Source: Bosea sp. F3-2
Lineage (GTDB): Bacteria; Pseudomonadota; Alphaproteobacteria; Rhizobiales; Beijerinckiaceae
Direction: 5' to 3'
DNA: 64,000 nucleotides
Assembly (NCBI RefSeq): GCF_008253865.1
Contig: NZ_CP042331.1
Location: forward strand, 6,227,501 to 6,291,500
This document shows positions 47,342 through 55,480 of the stretch, one piece after another. The position numbers and the translations under genes were made by a program. How positions within the stretch are numbered: position 1 is the first letter of the stretch; each line of letters starts with the position of its first letter. The notes below the pieces were generated by a model. That model did not search any database. It was not told the origin of the DNA and saw only the letters and a list, made by a program, of their open reading frames with translations.

Positions 47342-49207
47342 ATGAACGCAGCAACATCGGTCTACGCAACCGAGTCCGATGAGCTCGCTCGCGAGGAGGC
47401 GGTCAATTGGTCGAGATTCTCAAGCGCCAAGGACAGTAGCGAGTTTTGCGCAAGCTGGCTCGCGATCCTGTGCTTGCAGCTTGAGCGGGTAAGGACCGCA
47501 TTCCTGGTCCTGGGGCCAGACGACAAGGGCGCCTATACGCCTGCTGCTGTCTGGCCCAACCAGGCGAAGAACCTGCAATATCTCGCGCCTGTCGCCGAAC
47601 GGGTGCTCAAAGAGCGCCGCGGCATCGTGGTGTCCGAGGATCAGAGTCTGCCGGATCTGCGCAAGGCTGCGGTGATCGGCTACCCGATCGAGGTGTCGGG
47701 CGTCTTGCATGGTGCTGTCATCCTCGATATCGCCGCCAGCCCCGGGGCTGCGCTGCAAAGTGCCTTGCGTCGGGTTCACTGGGCGAGTGCCTGGCTGGTC
47801 GACCGTTTCCGCCAGCAAAATCTGGTGGTCAGAGAAGCGCAGCTTGGCCGGACCGTGCAGGCGATGGACGTGCTTGCGTTGGCTATTCAAGAGCGCACGC
47901 TGAATGCCGCAGCACTCGCTGTCTGCAACGAATTGGCGGCACGCCTGGATTGCCAGCGCGCCAGCATCGGCTTTCTCAAGCGCGGTTCGATTGACGTCGC
48001 GGTCATCTCGAACACTGCGACCTTCGATCCGCGAATGAATCTGGTTCGCTTCATCAACGAGGCGATGGACGAGGTTCTCGATCTAGAAAGCACCGTGGTT
48101 TATCCGCCGGTGCACGACGCAGATGCGGCGACCATCGCTCATGCCGAACTGGCGAGCTCGTTCAACGATACCGATATTTGCTCCGTTCCGCTGCTGGATG
48201 ACGGTGTCCTCGTCGGCGTGATGATGCTTGAGCGTAGCAACGGGATGCCGTTTGACTCGCAGACGGTCGAGCTCGGCTCGACCCTTGGTCGGTTACTCGG
48301 GCCGGTTTTCGCGCTCAAGCAAGAGAATGAGCTTGGCCTTCCACGCCGGGTAGCGCGCTTGCTGAGCCGTGCCGGAGCGATCGCATTTGGACCGCGGCAC
48401 CTCGGTCTCAAGGTGATGCTGGTCGCCGCCTTTGCCGTGGGCGCAGCCTTGGGTCTCGTCAAGGATGTCTACCGCGTGCCGGCAAAAACCGTTGTCGAAG
48501 GGCTCGTCCAACGCGCTGTCGTTGCCCCTTTCGAGGGGCATATCGCTGAGAGCAGGGTCCGTGCTGGTGATCTAGTCAAGATGGGCGAGGTGTTATGTCG
48601 GCTCGATGATCGCGAGATCAGGCTTGAGCTGACGAAGTTCAGCTCGGAACGGGAGCAACTGGTTCGCAAGCAGCGGCAGGCCTTGGCGGGACAGGATCGC
48701 GGGGCCCTGGTGGTGCTGGCGGCCCAGATCGCGCAGGCTGAGGCGCAAATGGCGCTGGTCAACGACAAGCTCCAGCGCGCGACGTTGACGGCTCCGATCG
48801 ACGGTGTGGTCGTGTCGGGTGATCTCAGCCAGTTGCTCGGAACACCGACGGAACAAGGCAAGCTCCTGTTCCAGATCGCGCCGATGGATGCCTATCGTAT
48901 CATGCTGGAAGTCGATGAACGCGATGTTGCGCTGGTCCGATTGGGTCAGAAGGGCGAGCTGACCGTGACAGGTCTGCCGGATGACCGCTACGGCTTCACC
49001 GTGCAGCAGGTCACGCCGGTGGCAAAAGCTCAGGACGGGCGCAACTTTTTCCGGGTCGAAGCGAAGCTCGACGCCGCGTCGGAGCGGATTCGTCCCGGCA
49101 TGGAGGGGGTCGGCAAAATCGCGACGGTCGAGAGCCGTTTGATCTGGATCTACACGCGCGGTTTGGTCGACTGGGTGAGAGCGCTGTTCTGGAAATTCAT
49201 GCCATAA
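47342..49207 (+). CDS. GAF-domain/HlyD fusion: inner-membrane adaptor with cytoplasmic sensor
   Basis: Of 621 residues, about 1-350 are cytoplasmic and contain one or two GAF-like domains: ARLDCQRASIGFLKRGSIDV and DICSVPLLDDGVLVGVMMLE are typical strand-helix elements. A transmembrane helix follows at about 354-375 (VMLVAAFAVGAALGLV). The periplasmic part is HlyD-like: VVAPFEGHIAESRVRAGDLV with MGEVLCRLDD as the first lipoyl half, a short coiled-coil (SSEREQLVRKQRQALAGQDR to AEAQMALVNDKLQRA), and TLTAPIDGVVVSGDLSQLLG as the second half, then a beta-barrel. HlyD adaptors normally pair with ABC or RND pumps; here none is present. The GAF part suggests that adaptor function is gated by a small ligand or by a partner in the cytoplasm. 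It lies 49 bases after sapC. Confidence 0.87.
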   Translation: MNAATSVYATESDELAREEAVNWSRFSSAKDSSEFCASWLAILCLQLERVRTAFLVLGPDDKGAYTPAAVWPNQAKNLQYLAPVAERVLKERRGIVVSEDQSLPDLRKAAVIGYPIEVSGVLHGAVILDIAASPGAALQSALRRVHWASAWLVDRFRQQNLVVREAQLGRTVQAMDVLALAIQERTLNAAALAVCNELAARLDCQRASIGFLKRGSIDVAVISNTATFDPRMNLVRFINEAMDEVLDLESTVVYPPVHDADAATIAHAELASSFNDTDICSVPLLDDGVLVGVMMLERSNGMPFDSQTVELGSTLGRLLGPVFALKQENELGLPRRVARLLSRAGAIAFGPRHLGLKVMLVAAFAVGAALGLVKDVYRVPAKTVVEGLVQRAVVAPFEGHIAESRVRAGDLVKMGEVLCRLDDREIRLELTKFSSEREQLVRKQRQALAGQDRGALVVLAAQIAQAEAQMALVNDKLQRATLTAPIDGVVVSGDLSQLLGTPTEQGKLLFQIAPMDAYRIMLEVDERDVALVRLGQKGELTVTGLPDDRYGFTVQQVTPVAKAQDGRNFFRVEAKLDAASERIRPGMEGVGKIATVESRLIWIYTRGLVDWVRALFWKFMP

Positions 49208-49226
49208 GGGAGCTCAGGGTCGCGGC

Positions 49227-51374
49227 GTGACCACACCGATGCTCAGCAGTCTGTGGTACCGTGTCTCGGCCCTGCGGCCGCGACTGCGTTCGCATGTGCG
49301 CCTTTATCGGCATCAATATCGCGGTGAAATCTGGTTCGTCCTGCAGGACGCCGCCTCAGGTCGGACACATCGCTTCACTCCCGCGGCTCGCCTTGTTATG
49401 GCACTCATGGATGGTCGTCGAACCGTCGAGGAGATTTGGGAGACCGCAAACCAACAACTTGGCGAAGACGCGCCAACGCAAGACCAGCTTATCCAACTGC
49501 TTGGTCAGCTCCATGCCCGGGATCTGTTGCAGAGCAATATGGCTCCCCAAGTGACCGAGCTCCTGGCGCGTGGCGAGCGGGAAGAACGCAGGCGTTACCG
49601 ACAATCGTTCGGTAACCCGATGGCGATCCGCGTGCATTTGTGGGACCCGGACGCCTTCCTCAACCGGATCCGGGGCCTCGTTCAATCGCTTTGGAGTCCA
49701 TGGGGCGCCGCTTTGTGGTTGGCGATTGTCATCCCGGCACTCCTGCTCTTGCCGCAGCATTGGCCTGACCTCAGTCATAATTTCCGCGATCAAGTCCTAT
49801 CGGTCGACAATCTCTTCGTGGCGTTCTTCGTCTTCCCGGTGCTGAAAATTCTGCACGAGATGGGGCATGCGACCGCGACGAAGGCGGGCGGCGGCGAGGT
49901 TCACGACCTCGGCGTGCTTTTCCTGGTCTTCTTGCCTGTGCCCTATGTCGACGCCACTGCTTCGGCGACGTTCAAATCGAAATATCAGCGCGCCCTGGTC
50001 GGGGCCGCCGGCATGGTGGTCGAGCTCTTCTGTGCTGCGGTCGCCTTTTTGCTCTGGACGTTGGTCGAGCCTGGGCTTGTCCGCGCCGTTCTGTTCAACG
50101 TCATGGTGATCGCCGGTGTCTCGACCGTGATCTTCAACGGCAATCCATTGCTGCGGTACGATGCCTATTACATTCTGGCCGATCTCATTGAAATTCCCAA
50201 CCTGGCATCCCGATCGCTCAACTATTGGTCGCATCTGCTCGAGCGCTACGTGCTCGGCGTCGAAGACACGACCTCGCCGGCGGCGGACTGGGCTGAGAAA
50301 TGTTGGCTGCTGGTCTATGGCGTTGCATCGACGCTCTATCGGATCGGCATCACTTTTGTGATCGCGATCTATATAGCGAGTCATTTCTTCATCATCGGCG
50401 TCCTGCTTGCGCTATGGTCGGTTTGTGCGATGGCGCTGCTGCCGTTGCTCAAGGGCGCCAGACACGTGATCGGCCATCCGCGTCTGCAGCGCCGTCGCTT
50501 CCGCGCCATCGCGGCGATTGCGACGCTGGCGAGTGTCCTTGTCACCGGCGTCTTTCTCTGGCCGGCTCCGAGCCACACTTCAGCGGAAGGTATCGTCTGG
50601 TTGCCCGAAAAGTTCCTTTTGCGCATCGGTGCCAATAGCTTTCTGGACGAGGTTCTGGTCCCGCCGGGCAGCGCAGTGAAGCCGGGAGAAGCTGTGATGG
50701 TTTCGCGCGACCCGGCCTTGACGACGCAACTGCGCGTCGGCGAGGCGCGCGTCATCGAGCTTGAGGCGACCTATGCCATGGAGTTCGCCAGCGACCACAG
50801 CAAGGCGCAGGTCACCATGGAGCGCCTCCGGCAGGAGCGGGCGACTTTGATGCGATTGCGCGAGCGAGAAGCCGAATTGACGATCCGGGCGCAGAGCATG
50901 GGCAGGTTCGTCGGTCCGCAGATCGAAGACATGGTCGGTCGATACTATCCGCGTGGCGAGCTGCTCGGCTACGTCATCGGCGAGGCGGAGCCACTGGTGC
51001 GTGTGATCGTTGCCCAGGACGCGGTCGACAAGGCAAGGCTAGATACGCAACGTGTCCGGCTGAAGCTCGCGGGCCAGCTCGACACTGCGTTTGAAGGGCG
51101 GATCATACGGGAAGTGCCGGCAGGCGAAGACTTATTGCCCAGCCGGGCCCTGACGACCGAAGGGGGTGGCCAAATTGCCGTCGATCCCCGCGATCAGAAG
51201 AACATCAAGACCTTCGAGCGCATGTTCCAATTCGATATCGCTCTCAAAGATCCAAACATCGTCCAGTATTTTGGCCAGCGCGCACTCGTCCGTTTCGAGC
51301 ATCGCCCGGAACCGCTGGCCCTGCGCTGGTATCGCGCCGGACGCTTGCTATTCCTGTCTCGCTTCGGTGTTTGA
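49227..51374 (+). CDS. PqqD-like/M50 peptidase/HlyD-like fusion membrane protein
   Basis: The 715-residue protein has three parts. Residues about 15-105 form a PqqD-like peptide-binding winged helix (EIWFVLQDAASGRTHRF, LVMALMDGRRTVEEIWETAN). Residues about 150-420 are a polytopic site-2-protease (M50) domain with HEMGH at 210-214 and the third zinc ligand region NPLLRYDAYY at 306-315 (Asp312). After a last helix (AIAAIATLASVLVTGVFLW), the C-terminal 230 residues resemble HlyD (DEVLVPPGSAVKPGEAVMVS, a coiled-coil, then a barrel). The start is GTG 49227; ATG 49239 is also possible. PqqD-type domains bind leader peptides, so this protein could recognise the giant protein's N-terminus and cleave it while acting as a periplasmic bridge. 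That combination is inference; the domains are visible. Confidence 0.87.
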   Translation: MTTPMLSSLWYRVSALRPRLRSHVRLYRHQYRGEIWFVLQDAASGRTHRFTPAARLVMALMDGRRTVEEIWETANQQLGEDAPTQDQLIQLLGQLHARDLLQSNMAPQVTELLARGEREERRRYRQSFGNPMAIRVHLWDPDAFLNRIRGLVQSLWSPWGAALWLAIVIPALLLLPQHWPDLSHNFRDQVLSVDNLFVAFFVFPVLKILHEMGHATATKAGGGEVHDLGVLFLVFLPVPYVDATASATFKSKYQRALVGAAGMVVELFCAAVAFLLWTLVEPGLVRAVLFNVMVIAGVSTVIFNGNPLLRYDAYYILADLIEIPNLASRSLNYWSHLLERYVLGVEDTTSPAADWAEKCWLLVYGVASTLYRIGITFVIAIYIASHFFIIGVLLALWSVCAMALLPLLKGARHVIGHPRLQRRRFRAIAAIATLASVLVTGVFLWPAPSHTSAEGIVWLPEKFLLRIGANSFLDEVLVPPGSAVKPGEAVMVSRDPALTTQLRVGEARVIELEATYAMEFASDHSKAQVTMERLRQERATLMRLREREAELTIRAQSMGRFVGPQIEDMVGRYYPRGELLGYVIGEAEPLVRVIVAQDAVDKARLDTQRVRLKLAGQLDTAFEGRIIREVPAGEDLLPSRALTTEGGGQIAVDPRDQKNIKTFERMFQFDIALKDPNIVQYFGQRALVRFEHRPEPLALRWYRAGRLLFLSRFGV

Positions 51375-51462
51375 GGACAACTTTGCCGAAGCCGCAGCCG
51401 ACTACCATGACAGGAACGACACCAGTGCGCCAGGAATTGCGAGCGTTACAAGAGGCGGTTTC

Positions 51463-53487
51463 GTGAAGGCTAAGCTCAGCCTCAGCGCGTTGCTCGCCGA
51501 CACAGATGCCCTCGCGCCTGGCGCGCCCTATGCGGAACGGCAGGAGCCTCCGAATGCCTGGCATGATCAGCTTGGACAGGTGATTGCGGCCCCGATCAGA
51601 ACGCTTGTACACGCTATCCACAGCCCGACTTCGGCCCTGCGGGCGATCTTGCCAGAGGTTCAGCGGCACGATGCAGCCATGCGGCGGCTTTCGGACATCG
51701 AGCTTCGTGAGCATGCGACCGGGCTTCGCCGCCGCCTGCGGCAAACCGGGTTTGAAGCTCCGCTGGTTGGTGAGTGCTTCGCGCTCGTGCGCGAAGCAGC
51801 TTCGCGCACGCTGGGCATCCGCCACTACGACACCCAATTGCTCGCCGGGTGGGGGCTCATCCAGGGTAGGCTGGTCGAGATGGCGACAGGGGAGGGCAAG
51901 ACCGTGGCCGCGACCCTGGCCGCCAGCACGATGGCCCTGGCCGGGGTGCCGGTGCATGTGGTCACCGTCAATGACTATCTCGCCCAGCGCGACGCCGACG
52001 AAACAGCCCCGCTTTATGATTTCCTGGGCTTGAGCGTTGGCGCTGTCGTGCAGAAGATGAGCAAGGCCGAGCGGCGCGGCGTTTATGCACGAGCGATCGC
52101 TTATTGCACCAATAAGGATCTCGCCTTTGATTATCTGCGCGATCGAGTCTCGCTCGGAGCGCGGACTAGCAAGCTTCACCTTGAACTCAGCAAGTTGCGG
52201 GGGGATCACTCTGAAGACGATGCTTTCGTTCTGCGCGGCCTTTATTTTGCAATCGTGGACGAAGCCGACAGCGTTTTCATTGATGAGGCGCGAACTCCTC
52301 TCATCCTGTCGGCATCGACGGATGCCAAGTCGGAGGATGTCGATATCGATCGAGCGCTTACGATCGCGAACGCGCTGGCTTTGCGGCAGGACTTCCGCGT
52401 CGATTGGGCCGATCGTCGGATTCATTTGACCGAGACGGGCAGGGACAGAATTGAGGCGCTTTCGGAAACATTCGCAGGGATCTGGCTGCGCCCCCGGCCG
52501 CGTGAGGAAATCGTCACCCAAGCCTTGTCGGCGGTGCATCTCTATCGGCGCGACGAGCATTACGTCGTCACCGACAACAAGGTGCAGATTGTCGATGAAT
52601 CGACGGGCCGGATCATGCCGGACCGAGCCTGGGAGCGAGGTCTTCATCAGTTGATCGAGGCCAAGGAGGGCGTGGAGGCAACGGCGCGGCGTGAGACGCT
52701 CGCGCGCATTACCTATCAAAGGCTTTTCCCGCGCTATCTACGCCTGTCCGGGATGACCGGAACCGGAAAGGAGGTCAGTCGCGAGATCCGGCGAACCTAT
52801 GATCTGGATTTTGTACGCGTGCCGCTCCATCGGCCGTCGTTGCGGCTTCGCTGTCGGTCGGTCGTGACCCCGTCTCGCGCGAGCAAGTGGCAAGCTGTCG
52901 CCGATGCTACAGAGCTTCTTCTGCGCGAAACGGCGCGGCCGATCCTGATCGGAACCCGTTCGGTAGAAGCGTCTGAGGAGATCAGTGCCGTGCTGGGCAG
53001 CCGCGGCATTACGCACACCTTGCTGAATGCGAAACAAGATGCAGCGGAGGCTGATGTCATCGCTCAAGCGGGGCAAGCCGCAAGCGTGACGGTGGCAACC
53101 AACATTGCCGGACGCGGCACCGACATCAAGCTGGAAGAGCGTGTTGCAGGAACCGGGGGCCTGCATGTCATCCTGACAGAGTACCATGAATCGCGTCGCA
53201 TCGATCGTCAGTTGATCGGTCGCTGCGCTCGCCAGGGTGATCCGGGCAGCTATGCCACGATCATTTCCTTCGAGGATGCCATTTTCGCCACCTACGCGCC
53301 TCGGGCTCGTCGTCTTGCGCAGTGGCTCTTTCGCATTGATCCACGTTTGTCGTTGGGCGCAAACGGCCTTCTACGCTGGTCCGCGCAGGCGGCTGCCGAA
53401 GCACGCGCCCGCCGCGCGCGGATGGAGACGCAGGCGAATGATCGCCGTTATGACCAATTGCTCGCCTTCATCGGGCGCGGGGAATAG
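51463..53487 (+). CDS. Shortened SecA-like preprotein translocase ATPase
   Basis: From GTG 51463 (preceded by AGAGGCGG) the protein has 674 residues; an in-frame GTG at 51367 would overlap the previous gene. SecA motifs are intact: Walker A MATGEGKT (140-147), VTVNDYLAQRDA, Walker B DEADSVFIDEARTP (from 266), VDESTGRIMPDRAWERGLHQ, SGMTGTGKEVSREI, TNIAGRGTDIKL (from 546) and RQLIGRCARQGDPGS (from 582). Only about 80 residues follow, against more than 300 in housekeeping SecA, so most of the helical wing and scaffold and the zinc/SecB-binding tail are missing. The substrate-binding insert between Walker B and VDE is also shorter. It is therefore a specialised SecA-type motor. Being last in the operon of the giant protein, it probably powers its export across the inner membrane. 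Confidence 0.9.
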   Translation: MKAKLSLSALLADTDALAPGAPYAERQEPPNAWHDQLGQVIAAPIRTLVHAIHSPTSALRAILPEVQRHDAAMRRLSDIELREHATGLRRRLRQTGFEAPLVGECFALVREAASRTLGIRHYDTQLLAGWGLIQGRLVEMATGEGKTVAATLAASTMALAGVPVHVVTVNDYLAQRDADETAPLYDFLGLSVGAVVQKMSKAERRGVYARAIAYCTNKDLAFDYLRDRVSLGARTSKLHLELSKLRGDHSEDDAFVLRGLYFAIVDEADSVFIDEARTPLILSASTDAKSEDVDIDRALTIANALALRQDFRVDWADRRIHLTETGRDRIEALSETFAGIWLRPRPREEIVTQALSAVHLYRRDEHYVVTDNKVQIVDESTGRIMPDRAWERGLHQLIEAKEGVEATARRETLARITYQRLFPRYLRLSGMTGTGKEVSREIRRTYDLDFVRVPLHRPSLRLRCRSVVTPSRASKWQAVADATELLLRETARPILIGTRSVEASEEISAVLGSRGITHTLLNAKQDAAEADVIAQAGQAASVTVATNIAGRGTDIKLEERVAGTGGLHVILTEYHESRRIDRQLIGRCARQGDPGSYATIISFEDAIFATYAPRARRLAQWLFRIDPRLSLGANGLLRWSAQAAAEARARRARMETQANDRRYDQLLAFIGRGE

Positions 53488-53587
53488 TTGGTGTGCGTCG
53501 GCGACACTGCAGTCGTTCTCGCCCAGCTTGTCGACATGCGAGCTCAGGAAAAGGCGATCGCCTTCCCGACTGACGCGAAGCTGATGC

Positions 53588-53800
53588 ATTGCAATCCTGA
53601 TCATTCCTGGCTGGATCGGGACTGCCACGGCGGATTCATGGGAACATGAACGCGGCAAGGGCCGCTGGCGTGGCGGTTATGAACGGGACTGGGAAGACGG
53701 AGAACGCAAGGTGACGTTCCGCACCGCTGACGGCTGCAAGGTCGAGCGGAAGTGGAAGCACGGCGAGTTCGAAGAGAAGATCAAATGCAAGCGCTGGTGA
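53588..53800 (+). CDS. Possible small secreted protein with non-standard start
   Basis: An open frame of about 70 codons follows a stop at 53582-53584. It reads IAILIIPGWIGTATADSWEH, which looks like a signal peptide with an ATA-D cleavage site, then a charged mature part ERGKGRWRGGYERDWEDGER and TADGCKVERKWKHGEFEEKI, ending KCKRW. The mature part, with paired Cys and alternating Arg/Glu, resembles small periplasmic proteins common in this order. No ATG, GTG or TTG is in frame at the 5' end, only ATT 53588 or CTG 53597, so it may be a decayed gene or use a rare start. The rest of 53488-53891 holds nothing else I can name. Confidence 0.4.
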   Translation: MAILIIPGWIGTATADSWEHERGKGRWRGGYERDWEDGERKVTFRTADGCKVERKWKHGEFEEKIKCKRW

Positions 53801-53891
53801 GCGCAGCGCCCGGCGAACTGGCGGCTATCCGGCACGCAGCCTCCGGCCCGAGGTCATGGGCGTCATGGCCCGGGCCGGAATCTGCGCTGGA

Positions 53892-54368
53892 TCAGTAGTA
53901 CTCGACCCAGGTGTCGTCGACGTAAACCTCATCTGCCGTGAACCAGTAATACCAATCCTCGGTCCCGTCGGTGAATTCGTAGCCGTAGTACCAGTCGGCG
54001 TATTGCGCGACCCGGAAGGCGCCGTCGTCCGCTGCGGCAAGGACGAGGTTCGGCCCGGCGAGCTCAGCGAGCCTCTGCTTGGACTTTACCTTGCGCACGG
54101 GGAGATTGCCCTTCTGCGCATGCTTGGCCGTCAGACTGGCGACCTTGCCGCCCTTGACCTCGACCTCGACGTCCACGCTCCCGGACTGAGCGAGCTTGTG
54201 TTTGCCGTTCTGTTTGACCTTGGCGCCGAGAAGCTTGCTGCCGCTCTGGTGCTTCTTGGGCTTCTTCTCCTTGCCATCCTTGTTGGCGGGCTGGGCGAGC
54301 GCGTTGGCGGCCAGGGCGACGGTGCCGGCGGAAGCCAACAATCCGAGAGCTGCACGACGATTGATCAT
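53892..54368 (-). CDS. Secreted hypothetical protein
   Basis: ATG 54368 has AAAGGAG 8 bases upstream, giving 158 residues; a farther upstream start is unlikely. Residues 1-26 (MINRRAALGLLASAGTVALA, then ANALAQ) form a signal peptide with an Arg pair, possibly Tat or Sec. The mature protein opens with a Lys-rich stretch (NKDGKEKKPKKHQSG). The central part has repeated Lys-Val-Lys strands (LLGAKVKQNGKHKL, VDVEVEVKGGKVASLTAKHA). The C-terminus is strikingly aromatic and acidic: YADWYYGYEFTDGTEDWYYW, then FTADEVYVDDTWVEYY. I do not recognise a family. It is convergent with the preceding export operon and separated from it by about 400 bases. Confidence 0.75.
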   Translation of the reverse strand: MINRRAALGLLASAGTVALAANALAQPANKDGKEKKPKKHQSGSKLLGAKVKQNGKHKLAQSGSVDVEVEVKGGKVASLTAKHAQKGNLPVRKVKSKQRLAELAGPNLVLAAADDGAFRVAQYADWYYGYEFTDGTEDWYYWFTADEVYVDDTWVEYY

Positions 54369-54682
54369 GAACAATCTCCTTTGCATTACTGCTTTTGCGG
54401 TGACCTCAAGCCTGCGCACACAATCAAGTGCGCCTCTGACCGCCGGGTGAGCATTGAGGTGCGCGATGGTCCATTTATGTTTTTAAGTTGACCGAATTCG
54501 ATATTATCGTTCATTCAGCATTCATTGATTGGCGCCAACGAAATATCTAACCTTCTCCGGATAAGAAACTTACATACCGTTTCAAATTCAGAAGTATTTT
54601 CTTGAGTTAGCTTCGAAGTTGCAGTGCCGTTACGCCTCGCAGCTACCGCCGCGGGCCTTGGAGATCGGACGGTTGCGAAGCG
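54369..54682. other. AT-rich intergenic region
   Basis: These 314 bases carry the upstream region of the minus-strand secreted protein and a notably AT-rich patch around 54475-54610. No gene, RNA or clear promoter motif was identified. Confidence 0.4.
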
Positions 54683-55030
54683 ATGCCGTGGCTCGACGAG
54701 CTGCAAGGAGATTCTCAGCCGATCACAACCTCGACGCACCGGGGTCACGCAAGAGTTTCCGCGAGGGAAGCACAGCCGCAGCGTCTCGTCTTGACAGCCA
54801 CGACGATCGGCTGGTTGCGCGAGTTGATCGAAACCAGATCGGACATCGATGCCGCGCTTCGCAATGCCAGCGAAGAACTCGCCGAAGCTCGCCGGGGAAC
54901 AGTACACGGCAGAGATTGCTTCCGGACGTTCCGGGCCCGCCTGTGCCGGCGATCTAAGGAACAGCTCAAGGCCGGAAAATCGGAGTCCGAGGCGATCCGG
55001 GAAGCGGGCCTCTTGAAATCTGCCCTATGA
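54683..55030 (+). CDS. Hypothetical protein, uncertain
   Basis: A 115-codon frame begins ATG 54683. The N-terminal third looks composition-driven, but residues about 40-115 (TTIGWLRELIETRSDIDAAL, then NASEELAEARRGTVHGRDCF and SKEQLKAGKSESEAIREAGL) read like a real helical protein. No clear ribosome-binding site is present. It ends just before the palindrome and the ribbon-helix-helix gene. I do not recognise a family; the true start may be further in, or it may be a remnant. Confidence 0.35.
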   Translation: MPWLDELQGDSQPITTSTHRGHARVSAREAQPQRLVLTATTIGWLRELIETRSDIDAALRNASEELAEARRGTVHGRDCFRTFRARLCRRSKEQLKAGKSESEAIREAGLLKSAL

Positions 55031-55031
55031 C

Positions 55032-55065
55032 ATCCATATGCCATCCAGATGGATGGTATATGGAT
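55032..55065. promoter_or_regulatory. Near-perfect palindrome, probable operator of the RHH regulator
   Basis: Left arm ATCCATATGCCATCC (55032-55046) and right arm GGATGGTATATGGAT (55051-55065) are inverted repeats of 15 bases with one mismatch, around AGAT. The right arm ends 2 bases before the ATG at 55068, so a bound protein would block transcription or translation of the gene. Ribbon-helix-helix proteins bind such paired palindromic half-sites and usually autoregulate. Confidence 0.65.
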
Positions 55066-55067
55066 TG

Positions 55068-55463
55068 ATGATGAAAACTCCCGATAGCGAAAAGCTGACA
55101 CTGAATCTCGGTTTCGTGGATCTCGGCCGCATCGACCTGCTGGTTCGGGACGGCTTCTATTCCAACCGCTCCGACTTCATTCGCACAGCAATCCGCAACC
55201 AGCTTTCGACGCATTCCGACGTCGCGGCGAAGGCGACGACGCGATTGGCGCTTGAACTGGGGCTTCGGACATTCACGCGGCGGGACCTGGAGGCGGTGGT
55301 TGCCGCCGGGGAACAGCTCGAAATCCGGGTCCTCGGCCTGGCCGTGATCGATAACGACGTCTCCTCGGAGTTGGCGCGGCAAGCTATTGCATCCCTCACG
55401 ATCCTTGGAGCGCTGCACGCATCGCCTGACATCAAGGCCGCCCTGGCCGATCGACTGACATGA
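55068..55463 (+). CDS. Ribbon-helix-helix (CopG/ParD-like) transcriptional regulator
   Basis: The 131-residue protein starts at ATG 55068 or the adjacent ATG 55071. Residues about 7-50 form the ribbon-helix-helix: a beta strand (KLTLNLGFVDLGRIDLLVRD), the G-F-Y-S-N-R-S-D-F-I-R turn-helix, and AIRNQLSTH. The remaining 80 residues repeat pseudo-symmetrical segments (RTFTRRDLEAVVAAGEQLEI, VLGLAVIDNDVSSELARQAI) resembling a small ligand or dimer domain. It probably represses its own operon through the palindrome directly upstream. It is followed by the esterase gene; its stop overlaps an alternative ATGA start of that gene at 55460, so both are co-expressed. Regulators of this type often occur next to PHB-depolymerase-family genes. 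Confidence 0.82.
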   Translation: MMKTPDSEKLTLNLGFVDLGRIDLLVRDGFYSNRSDFIRTAIRNQLSTHSDVAAKATTRLALELGLRTFTRRDLEAVVAAGEQLEIRVLGLAVIDNDVSSELARQAIASLTILGALHASPDIKAALADRLT

Positions 55464-55480
55464 CTCAAAGGAAATTCGCC

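Noticed and set aside
51166..51462. A longer N-terminus for the SecA-like gene starting at 51166 or 51367
   Set aside because: It would lie inside the preceding gene's frame with no ribosome-binding site, whereas GTG 51463 has AGAGGCGG just upstream.
46459..53487. Reading the HlyD-type genes as parts of an efflux pump
   Set aside because: No RND, MFS or ABC pump subunit lies in the cluster, and the fused GAF, PqqD and M50 parts do not fit efflux.
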